NCBI GenBank assembly: GCA_963773845.1
Contig: CAVZCU010000008.1
Coordinates: 1 to 64,000, forward strand
Source: SIAJ01 sp963773845
GTDB taxonomy: Bacteria; Planctomycetota; Planctomycetia; Gemmatales; Gemmataceae
Direction: 5' to 3'
Length of the DNA stretch: 64,000 nucleotides
The notes beneath the pieces are model-generated. The model did no database searches. It had not been told where the DNA came from and saw nothing but the letters and a program-made list of their open reading frames with translations. The translations under genes and the position numbers were made by a program. This document shows, in pieces, positions 19,413 through 27,263 of the stretch (positions are counted from its first letter, which is position 1; every line of letters begins with the position of its first letter).

Positions 19413-19557
19413 AACAATGTTTGGCAGAATAACCAGGCGGAGCCGCTCGAGACGACCGCCGTGTGATCGGTGGCAAATCGATTGGGTTGCGGTTCGGCTC
19501 GCGAGGATCGCTCCACGATCAAAAAGCGATGAAGTCAATGTCGTATGGGCATGAAGT

Positions 19558-20868
19558 ATGAACGCGCGATTATCCTTCGTTTCCCTGCTTCTGTTGTGGA
19601 TGCCATGCGTTGCGCATTGCGAAGGCGACCCGGCCACGGACGTCAAGATGCGCGAAAAGGTCGACGCGATTTTGCAAGGGGGGAACACGAAAGCGACCGC
19701 CACTCTAGCTGAGGAACTGGCAGAACTGGGTCCGCCGGCCGCAGACGTCCTGTTCCACTACTCAAGCGACAAGATCAGGACCCGATTCGGCCTGCGGGGC
19801 GCCGCGGCATGCCGAGGCGCATTGATCAGAATGGGGGACCAGGCAGCCAAAGCAGTCGCGAAGTATCTCCACTCCCCCAATGAAGATGAACGGGCTAGGG
19901 CAATTGAATTCATGGGGCGGATATCGGCGAAATCGCGCACTCGCGATCTGATCCGCCTGCTGACGAACCCAAATGTCAAAACACGTCTCGCGGCAGCGGA
20001 AAGCCTTGGCGAAATTCACGACCGTAGTGCGATTCTGCCGTTGCTTGCCATGGCACAAAACGATGTCGATCCGGGGTGCCGTAAATCGGCTCTCACTGCA
20101 ATTGTTGACTTTGGCCCGAACGGTTCGGAAGCCATCGAAGGCCTTTACGAAATGATTCGGGCTGCGGATCACAAACCGGGTGGTATCCAAGAGCTCTCGC
20201 CGGATGAAACGGCGATCTTCGCGCTTGGCGCCCTGGGACCGCAAGCAATCGACAAATTCAAGGAGATGCTGGGCCCAAAATCGACCTTTTTCCCCAGAGG
20301 CAAAGGGATACGCTCTTTGGGCAATTAACCTGGAGGATGTGGACGCCAAGAGCCAAGCCGGGCGTGAATTGTCACGGCTCATGCTGGCCTATATTGCGTC
20401 GCGAAATGCCGATTGGTCGTATGGGGCAGCTCACAGTCTTCGTCGCGTTCCCGGATTGGTGGCGAACATCAAGGACGATTTGGTGAAGTTTTGGCCCAGT
20501 GCCAACCCCGAAGTCCGCAACCTCATTGCGTGGTCGTTATGGTTGGCGGGATTCCAAAGCCAAGAAGTGAAGCAGATGCTGCTAGCCGGGCTTAGCGACA
20601 AAGATGCGCACGTACAGACGAATTCGCTAGTAATGGTTGTGGAACTCAAACTGTCGATCAGCGATCTCAAGCCGCACTTGTTGCGAATGATCAAGTCGAC
20701 ATACCCAACAGTTCGATTTGAGGCCGTTGCGGCCATGGGAGATATCGGCACGTATGACGCATTTGCCCGCGAACTCCGCCGGATTATTGACAAAGACAAA
20801 GACGAAGAAGTAGTCAGGCGCGCAAGCAAGCGCTGGCGGATTTGGTCGAGAAGAAGAAAACCCGTTAA
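19558..20868 (+). CDS. Secreted HEAT-repeat protein, two frameshifts
   Basis: Starts at ATG 19558 with a signal peptide (LSFVSLLLLWMPCVAHC). The body is made of about 30-40-residue helical repeats with the HEAT/PBS pattern, for example KTRLAAAESLGEIHDRSAIL and TVRFEAVAAMGDIGTYDAFA. A break in a T5C4 homopolymer near 20290 and a second near 20828 must be bridged; the last frame ends ALADLVEKKKTR at the TAA 20866-20868. About 436 residues. HEAT proteins act as scaffolds; no catalytic motif is visible. The gene is bracketed by two directly repeated 145-bp elements. Confidence 0.75.
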
Positions 20869-20887
20869 TCAGGTATCGCGGCCAAGG

Positions 20888-21034
20888 TTCCTCGTTCCCA
20901 CGCTCCGCGTGGTAACGCTGCTTTTTCCGCTCCGCGGTGCGAGCGCTGCTGCCTATAAAGCATGTTACCGCAGGGCGCAAGTCCCGCACCGCGGAGCGGG
21001 GGATTGGCGTTCCCACGCGGAGCGTGGGAACGAG
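20888..21034 (+). repeat. 147-bp direct repeat, copy 2 (after the HEAT gene)
   Basis: Begins 19 bp after the HEAT-gene stop. It matches 19268-19412 nearly base for base; visible differences are a TAACGC/TGACGC change, a T5/T3 run, and a better preserved right end (ACGCGGAGCGTGGGAACGAG), which is the exact complement of its left end over about 20 bases. Confidence 0.85.
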
Positions 21035-21115
21035 AGCGAACGAGGCCTGGACGGCGAAGACGGCGATCGAGATGGGTCTGGAATCGACCCTTCGACTGCA
21101 GGGCCGGCCCCGAAA

Positions 21116-21175
21116 AGACGCGGGATCCAGCGAGCCACAACAATAAACTCAATAAACGTGCCCGTCCCCTTTTTT
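21116..21175 (+). repeat. Solo right end of a RAYT-type element
   Basis: CGGGATCCAGCGAGCCACAA is followed by AATAAACGTGCCCGTCCCC and a T run. The same order (GGATCCGCGAGTCACAT, then AATAAACGTGCCCGTCCCC) forms the right end of the mini-element at 23369-23501. No transposase start or left end accompanies it, so it looks like a relic or a solo REP. Confidence 0.65.
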
Positions 21176-21254
21176 CCGTCCTCGCCGTTTCGCTGAAGCA
21201 CCTTGCTTAGGCAATTGGTCGCCTGTATGTGATCACACATCGTGGAGTTCGACA

Positions 21255-22448
21255 ATGTCTAAATTGGCGTGGGAGCAACTGAAAAGACGGTTCGAAATAG
21301 TCGGTGACAAACTAAGAGTAGTTTCTCCAAAGGAAATTGCCGTTTTTGAAGACGCAACCGGATTTCGGGTTCCGATTAGCTACCAGTTCTACTGCCAAGT
21401 ATTCGGCGCAGGAACTCTAACTGAGCCGGCCAACTACGAAATTGCTGTTCCGGGTCTTCGACAGGCATACGCGAATAGCGAATTGACGTCGCTCAACCAG
21501 CAAATTCGCAGGCTCAGCAATGAGTATCGTTATTATTGCAACCGTCCGGACTTATTTGAACGAGCATGGTTTTTTGGACAAGACATCGGCACCTCCTACT
21601 TCTTTTGGGACCCTCTCGAAGTCACCGATTACAACAACCGGGAATACGGCATCTTTGTCATTCAAAGAGACTACTCGATTTTCCGATTAACGGACTCGTT
21701 TTGGCAATTCGTCAATGATATTTGTCTCGGCTCCGGCGTTCCGGGTTCGGCCAATACGGAGCCGATACGGTGGGTATTCAAGCCGGCCCCAATAACAGAA
21801 GGTCAGGCCGATAATAGGGCAAGGCACAAACGGCGAAAGTACCAATCGGTTGGGCAAGAAGAAACACATGTCCCGGCGCAGACGACGCCCACAAAGATGG
21901 AGACTTCGGGGATCGGGGAGTGGAATGGATTGTTTAAGCAATTTGATGTTACGGGCGACGTGAGGACAGCAACGACTTCGGATTTGGATGATTATGAGAC
22001 AGACACCCGCTTTGTCCTTCCCTCGGGGTATCGCATCTTCTGCCGAGTTATCGGTGCCGGTAGGCTTGCGAAACCAATTAGTTATGACATTGCAGTACCC
22101 GGGCCACAAGCGTCAGGTGACCGGGACGAGTTGCGGGCACTAAATGCCAAAGTGAATAGAAACTGGCAAAAGCTGAAGAATAGTTGCTTGGACTTGGGCA
22201 GATTTGAAAGCGCTAGATTCTTTGGTACAGATACTAAAGGATCGCACTATTTTTGGGACCCGCGAGATATCTGTGATTCGCACGGTTCTGAGTATGGAAT
22301 CTACATTCTTTATCCAGACGGGAAGGTGCAACGACTAGCAAGCTCCTTTTGGGCATTCATAAATGACGTATGTCTCGGAACTGGGATTCCGGGATATGAG
22401 AATCCCGATCTGATTGAGTGGGTATTTGAACCGGCCATCAAGAATTGA
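21255..22448 (+). CDS. Tandem SUKH (SMI1/KNR4-like) domain protein
   Basis: 397 residues with two homologous halves, about 20-180 and 225-395. Each half has F-C-V-GAG-L near its start (FYCQVFGAGTL; FCRVIGAGRL), Y-IAVPG, then FFG-D---S-YFWDP (FFGQDIGTSYFFWDP; FFGTDTKGSHYFWDP), EYGI, SFW-F-ND-CLG-G-PG and a final W-F-PA. This order matches the SUKH fold, whose bacterial members are often immunity proteins of toxin systems. The two halves are joined by a charged linker (ARHKRRKYQS). The gene is visibly more AT-rich than its neighbours, in line with acquisition. No toxin gene is seen beside it. Confidence 0.72.
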   Translation: MSKLAWEQLKRRFEIVGDKLRVVSPKEIAVFEDATGFRVPISYQFYCQVFGAGTLTEPANYEIAVPGLRQAYANSELTSLNQQIRRLSNEYRYYCNRPDLFERAWFFGQDIGTSYFFWDPLEVTDYNNREYGIFVIQRDYSIFRLTDSFWQFVNDICLGSGVPGSANTEPIRWVFKPAPITEGQADNRARHKRRKYQSVGQEETHVPAQTTPTKMETSGIGEWNGLFKQFDVTGDVRTATTSDLDDYETDTRFVLPSGYRIFCRVIGAGRLAKPISYDIAVPGPQASGDRDELRALNAKVNRNWQKLKNSCLDLGRFESARFFGTDTKGSHYFWDPRDICDSHGSEYGIYILYPDGKVQRLASSFWAFINDVCLGTGIPGYENPDLIEWVFEPAIKN

Positions 22449-22689
22449 ACAGCGGTGACGGTCGTTTTTCTGATATGGAGTAATTACGCAAATCGATTCC
22501 CGGTAGTTGGTACCAAATGACAGAATTGCTGCGTAATTGTCCAACTAAAGATAGGATCGTTTGAGGCTCTAGAAATGAGGATCCGTTCGGTGAACCGCGC
22601 GTCTCAGCCGGATCGGCGCTGTGCGGGCGGATTATCGCTGGCTTCTCGGAGATCGGAAATCGTCGGGTGATTTGCTCTCAGGACTGGGT

Positions 22690-22809
22690 TCAGCTTGCCA
22701 GCTCCACCTGCTCGCGTTGCGACGTGGCCCAATTGTGCGGCAACAACTCCAGCAACAGCTCGAGTTGCCGCGAGGTGCATTCCAATTTCAAATCGCGAGG
22801 CTGAGCCAT
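22690..22809 (-). CDS. Candidate 39-residue small protein
   Basis: ATG 22809 to TGA 22690, with GGAG eight bases before the start. The product begins MAQPRDLKLECTSRQLELL and continues as an amphipathic, leucine-rich helix (LLELLPHNWATSQREQVEL) before stopping. The composition is protein-like and the ribosome site is good, but the frame is short and lies in a repeat-rich stretch; it may be the start of a decayed gene. Confidence 0.35.
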   Translation of the reverse strand: MAQPRDLKLECTSRQLELLLELLPHNWATSQREQVELAS

Positions 22810-22896
22810 TTCGAGGTCTCCGAAAAGGAAACCTGCAAGCTACCCGACGCTGCAAGAGTGGGTTTCACAGCACGGATACGAAAAAGGGGACGAAAG

Positions 22897-22932
22897 GGGA
22901 CGCAGCTCATTTCCGGAAATGAACTGCGTCCC
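22897..22932. repeat. 36-bp near-perfect palindrome (REP-type)
   Basis: Two 18-base arms meet without a loop at TTCC|GGAA (22914/22915); one position differs (GCAGCTCA against GCAGTTCA). It is flanked by GAAAGG and CGTTTTCC, giving the GGGGACG...CGTCCC edges typical of REP sequences mobilised by RAYT transposases. Arm core: GGGACGCAGCTCATTTCC. Confidence 0.8.
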
Positions 22933-22998
22933 GTTTTCCGCCCCAGGAGCCTACGCGATATTTCGAGTTTGAATATCCCCCCTGCGCGAGGATTTCTT

Positions 22999-23358
22999 GT
23001 GGAGAAAACGGACCAATACGTGCGTGATTTAGCGACTATTGCGCCCGCCCTTGAGTCGCTCGTGCGTCTGAAGCACGCCGAGCCCGTCTTTGACGTGTTT
23101 TCAGGGAGTCTTATTTGGACCGATGAGATTCCGTTGGGGCTTGAACTTCCTCTCGACTGCTTGCGGCTAGTATTGAGGTTTCGCACCGGCCTCATTATAG
23201 GCGTGGCTGAACCCGGCTTAGAAACCTTCTGGAAGGAAGCAATGTCACGATTCCCAAGGTGGATTGGCTTTTCTAAAGACCGTGTGAGCTTTAGCCCCGC
23301 GCTCCGAGACTTCTACGAAGTCAAACGGCGTGAAGCACTTGCCGAAGATGCAGCTTAA
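22999..23358 (+). CDS. Hypothetical protein, 119 aa
   Basis: GTG 22999 follows AGGA at a good distance (GCGAGGATTTCTTGTG). The sequence upstream in the same frame is repeat DNA, so the longer frame is rejected. The product is soluble, with helix DLATIAPALESLVRLKHA and a mixed segment LELPLDCLRLVLRFRTGL, W/F-rich FWKEAMSRFPRWIGF, and a charged tail. I do not recognise a family. It sits between the SUKH gene and a RAYT mini-element. Confidence 0.55.
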   Translation: MEKTDQYVRDLATIAPALESLVRLKHAEPVFDVFSGSLIWTDEIPLGLELPLDCLRLVLRFRTGLIIGVAEPGLETFWKEAMSRFPRWIGFSKDRVSFSPALRDFYEVKRREALAEDAA

Positions 23359-23368
23359 GCCCAGCAAG

Positions 23369-23501
23369 AAAAAGGACGGGCACGCTTATTGATTGGCTTT
23401 GCGCCGGTCTCGGGTATCTTGGCATCATGCCGCGGACTCCACGAGCTTCCGTGTAGGCTCGGATCCGCGAGTCACATAAATAAACGTGCCCGTCCCCTTT
23501 T
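23369..23501 (+). mobile_element. 133-bp internally deleted RAYT element flanked by inverted REP ends
   Basis: Left end AAAAAGGACGGGCACGCTTA (23369-23390) and right end AATAAACGTGCCCGTCCCC (23479-23501) are inverted copies. Between them, 36 bases after the left end, lies ATG 23427 opening MPRTPRASV before a stop: the first nine codons of the RAYT at 24403 (MPRTARASL), including its 5' leader (GCGCCGGTCTCGG against CCGCCGGTCAGG). Everything after codon nine is missing. This fits a non-autonomous deletion derivative of a RAYT unit. Confidence 0.75.
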
Positions 23502-23563
23502 CCCCAGCTGGTTAATTCGGCAACGCCTGCGATCAGAATTCGGTTCGGCACACTTAAGCCGAA

Positions 23564-24235
23564 TCAAATGGTTGATGCAAGCTTTTGTCTCAAAGCAGGT
23601 AAGAATGCCGGGACGTTGCTTGCGATGCAAGAATCGATAATCCGATTAATGTCGCTCTTGTCTATCTTCAAGCCGTTTGCAAATAGCGATTCAACGATTT
23701 TGACACGGTCAGTCACCGATCCATAACTACCAACAAATATGGCGCCAGTCAAAAGAGCTAAGGGATTCTCTGAGCTGATTGCATTAGGATCGGCGTCCAT
23801 AATCTCGGAGGCCTTATTCAAGTTTCCCAGAAGACAGCTTGTTAGCAAGTCTTGCTTTGCGCCGGATTGGAAGAGCAAATGGGCAATCTCAAGTCCTTCG
23901 TCTGTTTGACCTTTAATCGCCAACGCAGCAGGAGTGTATCCTCGCTTATCCCGAATTCTCAAGTTCGCTCCTCGCTGAATGAGCAGTCGGGCAGTTCTCA
24001 AGTTTCCGTCCGCCGCGCGGTGAAGGGGCGTCATTCCATCTTCATCTTTTGCGTTAATATCCACGCCGAAGTCAAGCAACAACGAGACGGCATCAACCTG
24101 GTCACTACTCGCTGCGCTATGTATAGCCCCGTTTTCACCGTCTGCCGACTTGACGCTCGAGGGGTCAGTTTTCAGCAGCCGCTTAAGTTCATCCAAATCC
24201 CCATCGCGGGCGGCTTCTAGGATGTGATCTTCCAC
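23564..24235 (-). CDS. Ankyrin-repeat protein
   Basis: 223 residues from GTG 24235. Ankyrin repeats are clear in the first 130 residues: GDLDELKRLLKTDPSSVKS, NGAIHSAASSDQVDAVSLLL, DGMTPLHRAADGNLRTARLL, GYTPAALAIKGQTDEGLEIA. The C-terminal half (DPNAISSENPLALLTGAIFV onward) is degenerate but helical. There is no signal peptide, so it acts in the cytoplasm as a protein-binding module. Its codon use is less GC-rich than the operons around. It is the only minus-strand gene in the accessory stretch apart from the 39-residue candidate. Confidence 0.8.
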   Translation of the reverse strand: MEDHILEAARDGDLDELKRLLKTDPSSVKSADGENGAIHSAASSDQVDAVSLLLDFGVDINAKDEDGMTPLHRAADGNLRTARLLIQRGANLRIRDKRGYTPAALAIKGQTDEGLEIAHLLFQSGAKQDLLTSCLLGNLNKASEIMDADPNAISSENPLALLTGAIFVGSYGSVTDRVKIVESLFANGLKIDKSDINRIIDSCIASNVPAFLPALRQKLASTI

Positions 24236-24345
24236 GGTAAATTACTCAGTATGATGGTGACACGGGACACTTCTACGGATTATCGATTCGAGGTCCATAT
24301 TGAGTGAAGTCTATAGGCACCTTTGAGGCAGAAAAGGGGAGGCAG

Positions 24346-24699
24346 AAAAGGGGACGCACGTTTATTGATTGACTTCCCGCCGGTCAGGTGCATCCTGGCT
24401 GCATGCCACGCACCGCACGAGCTTCCCTGGGCGGGATCTGCTGCCACGTCATCAATCGGGGCAATGCCCGACGGGAGGTCTTCTGGAAGGACGGCGACTA
24501 CGAAGCGTTCCTCAAGGCGATGCAGCACGCTCATGTCGAAGTCCCCATGCGGGTGCTGGGCAATTGCCTGATGCCCAACCACTTTCACCTGGTGCTCTGG
24601 CCACTGGCCGACGGCGATCTGAGCCGGTGGATGCACTGGCTCCAGAACACGCACGTGCTGAACGGCTGGACGACAACTCGGTCTTGTTCCAAGACGTAG
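24346..24699 (+). pseudogene. REP-associated tyrosine transposase (RAYT), truncated
   Basis: The left REP end (complement of AATAAACGTGCGTCCCC) lies at 24346-24365 and ATG 24403 opens MPRTARASLGGICCHVINRG. The product shows the Y1/HUH motif in LMPNHFHLVLWP (residues 57-68) and the helix DLSRWMHWLQNTHV. After about residue 88 the frame turns into unrelated residues and stops at 24699, so the half with the catalytic tyrosine and the right end are missing. RAYT proteins cut and move REP sequences; this copy should be inactive. Confidence 0.85.
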
Positions 24700-25327
24700 T
24701 CAGGTTTTCGAGGCACCGCCGTCCAGGGGTTTTAGTCGTGGCTTTGTTCTTCAAGGAACCCTGACCGCTGGCCGCAACCAAGCCGAATGCGCGAGCAGCG
24801 TAAAGTCGGCCGAGCCGAGAATCAGAGCGCAGGGGCACCCGGTATCTGCCAGCAAATCGCGCTCGTGAAACGAACCATCGGAAGCCGCGAACCTCAAGCG
24901 GACCCAAGCACGCGAAAACTAGACGCGAGGAAGATGGCCAACAACTCTACTGAATTCATGTCCTTCACCGCCTTTGATGACGCTGCGTGGCCGGAATCTC
25001 TGGCTGAATTCAGGCTATAAGTTATTTATCCGGGGTTGTTTACGCCATTCTTCCGAGACGAGCCCCATGAGATCGACCAAGCGGGAAGGTGTCCAAGGGG
25101 GGATGGAGAAAACGTTGGCCATCTTGGCCGCCTTGGCCACCTTGGCCGCCTTCCTTTTTGCACTCACTTCGCAAATAAGACATTAGTGCGCATTCGTTTC
25201 CTTTTCATTGCGAAGCCGTGACAGTGAGTTCGAACAATAAAACGCCCATACGATCCGACCGGCGGTCAACAATCTCACCTTCCGGGCCGAGTTGAACTTG
25301 CCCTTCACAGGGCATGCGGAGCATGCA
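24700..25327. other. Gene-poor interval after the RAYT remnant
   Basis: About 630 bp with no gene I can defend. At 24703-24769 the sequence begins GTCAGGTTTT and ends AACCCTGAC, an imperfect inverted pair 67 bp apart. At 25111-25151 there is a short run of TTGGCCNNC units. A 27-codon hydrophobic frame at 25103-25186 overlaps that run and is treated as doubtful. Confidence 0.5.
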
Positions 25328-27118
25328 CTATTTCCTCGCCGGCTGCGCAATCAACTTCTCGACCTTTTCGTTGCCTTCGACCACTCGCCAATAGCTGTCG
25401 GGCGTCAGATCGGAAAACTCTTGCTTGGCTCCGCCTGGCCAATGCACCGTCAACTTGGCGATCTTCGAATCCGTGCCCAGGCCGAACACCAGCCGGCGGT
25501 CGTTCGTGCTGGCATAACTGCCCCCGCCCTTGGCGAAGCGGGTTTGCGAACCGCTGGCGGTCTCCATCACCACGCGAGCGCCGACGACATCACGGTGATC
25601 CTTGCCAATCAGGTCAATTCCCAGCCAGTGCCGGCCTTCGGTCGGAGCGACGTTGCGAAGCACCGCGACTGGTTCATTCAAATGGCTCACGACAACGTCG
25701 ACTTTGCCATCGTTGTTCAGGTCGCCAAATGCGGCTCCGCGTGCGTTGTGTGGTTGGCGGAAGTACGGCCCCCCTTCGGGGCTGACAATCTTGTAGTGCG
25801 CGTGTTCATTATGAAACAGGGCGGGCTTCTGACGGCGGTCGATCTTGGCGGGAAAACGGATCGCATGACCGCTGACGATCATCAGGTCTTCCCAGCCGTC
25901 GAGGTCATAGTCGAAGAACGAAGTGCCCCAACTCACATACGAGCCGGTAATCGCGGCCAGGCCGACTTCCTGCGTGCCATAGGTGAAGCCAACCCGAGCC
26001 TTGGTGCAGCGATTGTGATAGAGGGCCGGCAGCTCACCCTCGTAATTGGTGACAATGAGCGAGGGAAGTCCGGAATGATTGAAATCTCCGGCATCGACGC
26101 CCATGCTGCCATTGGCATAGCCGCGATCGTCGCGGGCGGCGCCATTGTTGACGTCGTCTCTCAACTCGATCTTGCCGGGCTTGGCTTGATTGATGAACAA
26201 GAAGTTGTCGTCCGTATCATTGGCGACATAGATGTCGGGCCGGCCGTCGCCGTTCACGTCGGCAAACATCACCCCCAGTCCGCGGCCGAGCTTCTTCGGC
26301 AGCACTTGGTTGGAAATGTCGGTGAAGGTGCCATTGCGATTGTTGTGATAGAGCGAGTGGGCCAATGGCTTGAATCGCCGCGGCTGACAGACATCGCGTG
26401 TTTTTCCGTCGTAGTTGCAATCGGTAGGATGGTTCGTGTCAAAACCCCAGTCGCCATAGTGGGTCACATAGATTTCCGGATAGCCATCACCATCGAGATC
26501 GCCCCAGCCGGCACACGACGACCAGCGCTGATCGGCAGCGAGCCCGGCCTTTTGCGTCATATCCACGAATCGCCGGCCGCCCTTGCCATCGGACTCATTG
26601 TGCAGCAGGACCACGCGGTTGTAGCCCGTGAGCAACAGATCGAGCCAGCCATCGTTGTCGTAATCGAAGGCGGCGGCGCCGTGCGTGTATTGGAATGGGC
26701 CTTCGAGACCAACTTGCTTGCTGACGTCCTCGAATTTCCAGTTGCCGAGATTGCGATAAAGCTTGCACGGATTGCCAAGGACTTTCTTGCCGTCGTAGTG
26801 GCCGCCGCCCGGAATGAAGATGTCGAGCAGCCCGTCGCCATCGAAATCGAACAGGGCAATACCGCCGCCCAGCGACTCGATGATCGCGTAGTTCCCAGCT
26901 TCCTCGCCATTGTTATAGGCGAAGTCGATTCCCGTTTGAGCCGTCACGTCCTCAAAGAGAGGAGGGCCGGTCGGTTCCGGATCCGCAGGCGCGATGACAG
27001 CAGCCTGCTGCGTCGAAGGAGACTTTCCGGTACAGGCGGATACGCCAATGGCTATGGCGGCGACCATTGCAAACAGAAGCCAGTATTGGAGCTGTTGGAC
27101 GTTGTTGCGGCGAGTCAT
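25328..27118 (-). CDS. CRTAC1/ASPIC-UnbV lipoprotein with FG-GAP repeats
   Basis: 596 residues, lipobox VSAC at about residues 26-29, then at least seven FG-GAP/VCBS calcium-binding repeats with the DxDGDGxxD pattern (FDFDGDGLLDIFIPGGG, FDYDNDGWLDLLLTGYN, GDLDGDGYPEIYVTHYG, ADVNGDGRPDIYVANDT, FDYDLDGWEDLMIVSGH, GDLNNDGKVDVVVSHLN). The C-terminal ASPIC/UnbV domain reads WLGIDLIGKDHRDVVGARVV ... YASTNDRRLVFGLGTD ... LTVHWPGG. Predicted beta-propeller on the cell surface or in the periplasm. It is transcribed divergently from two heptaheme-TPR genes, an arrangement I associate with planctomycetes. Role unknown. Confidence 0.9.
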   Translation of the reverse strand: MTRRNNVQQLQYWLLFAMVAAIAIGVSACTGKSPSTQQAAVIAPADPEPTGPPLFEDVTAQTGIDFAYNNGEEAGNYAIIESLGGGIALFDFDGDGLLDIFIPGGGHYDGKKVLGNPCKLYRNLGNWKFEDVSKQVGLEGPFQYTHGAAAFDYDNDGWLDLLLTGYNRVVLLHNESDGKGGRRFVDMTQKAGLAADQRWSSCAGWGDLDGDGYPEIYVTHYGDWGFDTNHPTDCNYDGKTRDVCQPRRFKPLAHSLYHNNRNGTFTDISNQVLPKKLGRGLGVMFADVNGDGRPDIYVANDTDDNFLFINQAKPGKIELRDDVNNGAARDDRGYANGSMGVDAGDFNHSGLPSLIVTNYEGELPALYHNRCTKARVGFTYGTQEVGLAAITGSYVSWGTSFFDYDLDGWEDLMIVSGHAIRFPAKIDRRQKPALFHNEHAHYKIVSPEGGPYFRQPHNARGAAFGDLNNDGKVDVVVSHLNEPVAVLRNVAPTEGRHWLGIDLIGKDHRDVVGARVVMETASGSQTRFAKGGGSYASTNDRRLVFGLGTDSKIAKLTVHWPGGAKQEFSDLTPDSYWRVVEGNEKVEKLIAQPARK

Positions 27119-27229
27119 GGCTTCACCGGGAGAGAGTCCGTCAGGCGCAGGCGACCTGGAGTCATGCGGAAAGCGTAGTCTTCGTTATACGGCTCATCCG
27201 GCCGGTCCGTTCGCGTCCGGCATATTCGG

Positions 27230-27235
27230 TATAAT
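27230..27235 (+). promoter_or_regulatory. Possible -10 element upstream of the heptaheme gene
   Basis: TATAAT is present 29 bases before the chosen start at 27264, in the short divergent gap with the CRTAC1 gene. No good -35 hexamer stands 16-18 bp upstream, so this is a weak call. Confidence 0.3.
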
Positions 27236-27263
27236 CTCGCGGTAGCGACTGGTGTGGGAAAGC

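Larger units (their letters stand above)
18855..19557. other. Gene-free interval full of dispersed repeats
   Basis: About 700 bp after coxD with no convincing gene. It contains a stem at 19033-19049 (CGACCCT, GAA loop, AGGGTCG), a GC-rich segment 18980-19006 with GCCGC/GCGGC pairing, a long inverted repeat at 19129-19212, partial copies of a CTCGTTCCCACGCTCCGCG unit near 18893 and 19239, and a full 145-bp repeat at 19268-19412. All look like intergenic repeat families of planctomycetes. Confidence 0.65.
22449..22998. other. Gene-poor interval with a REP palindrome
   Basis: 550 bp between the SUKH gene and the next gene. A longer plus-strand open frame crosses it but shows no protein-like pattern and runs through a palindrome at 22897-22932. 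A short minus-strand frame at 22690-22809 is listed separately as a candidate gene. Confidence 0.5.

Noticed and set aside
18960..21040. CRISPR array
   Set aside because: Repeats are few, long, partly inverted and irregularly spaced, with no uniform spacers and no cas genes.
22621..22998. N-terminal extension of the 119-residue hypothetical protein
   Set aside because: The extension runs through a REP palindrome and lacks protein-like pattern; GTG 22999 has a good ribosome site.
24703..24769. GTCAGG...CCTGAC pair as insertion-sequence ends
   Set aside because: Only about seven to eight bases match, the segment is 67 bp, and no target duplication or transposase accompanies it.
25103..25186. 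27-codon hydrophobic frame (MEKTLAILAALATL...)
   Set aside because: It arises from a TTGGCCNNC simple repeat; the G run directly before ATG is too close to act as a normal ribosome site.
25292..27178. 628-codon plus-strand open frame
   Set aside because: It is the antisense of the CRTAC1 lipoprotein gene; its product has no domain pattern, while the minus strand has repeated DxDGDG motifs and a lipobox.
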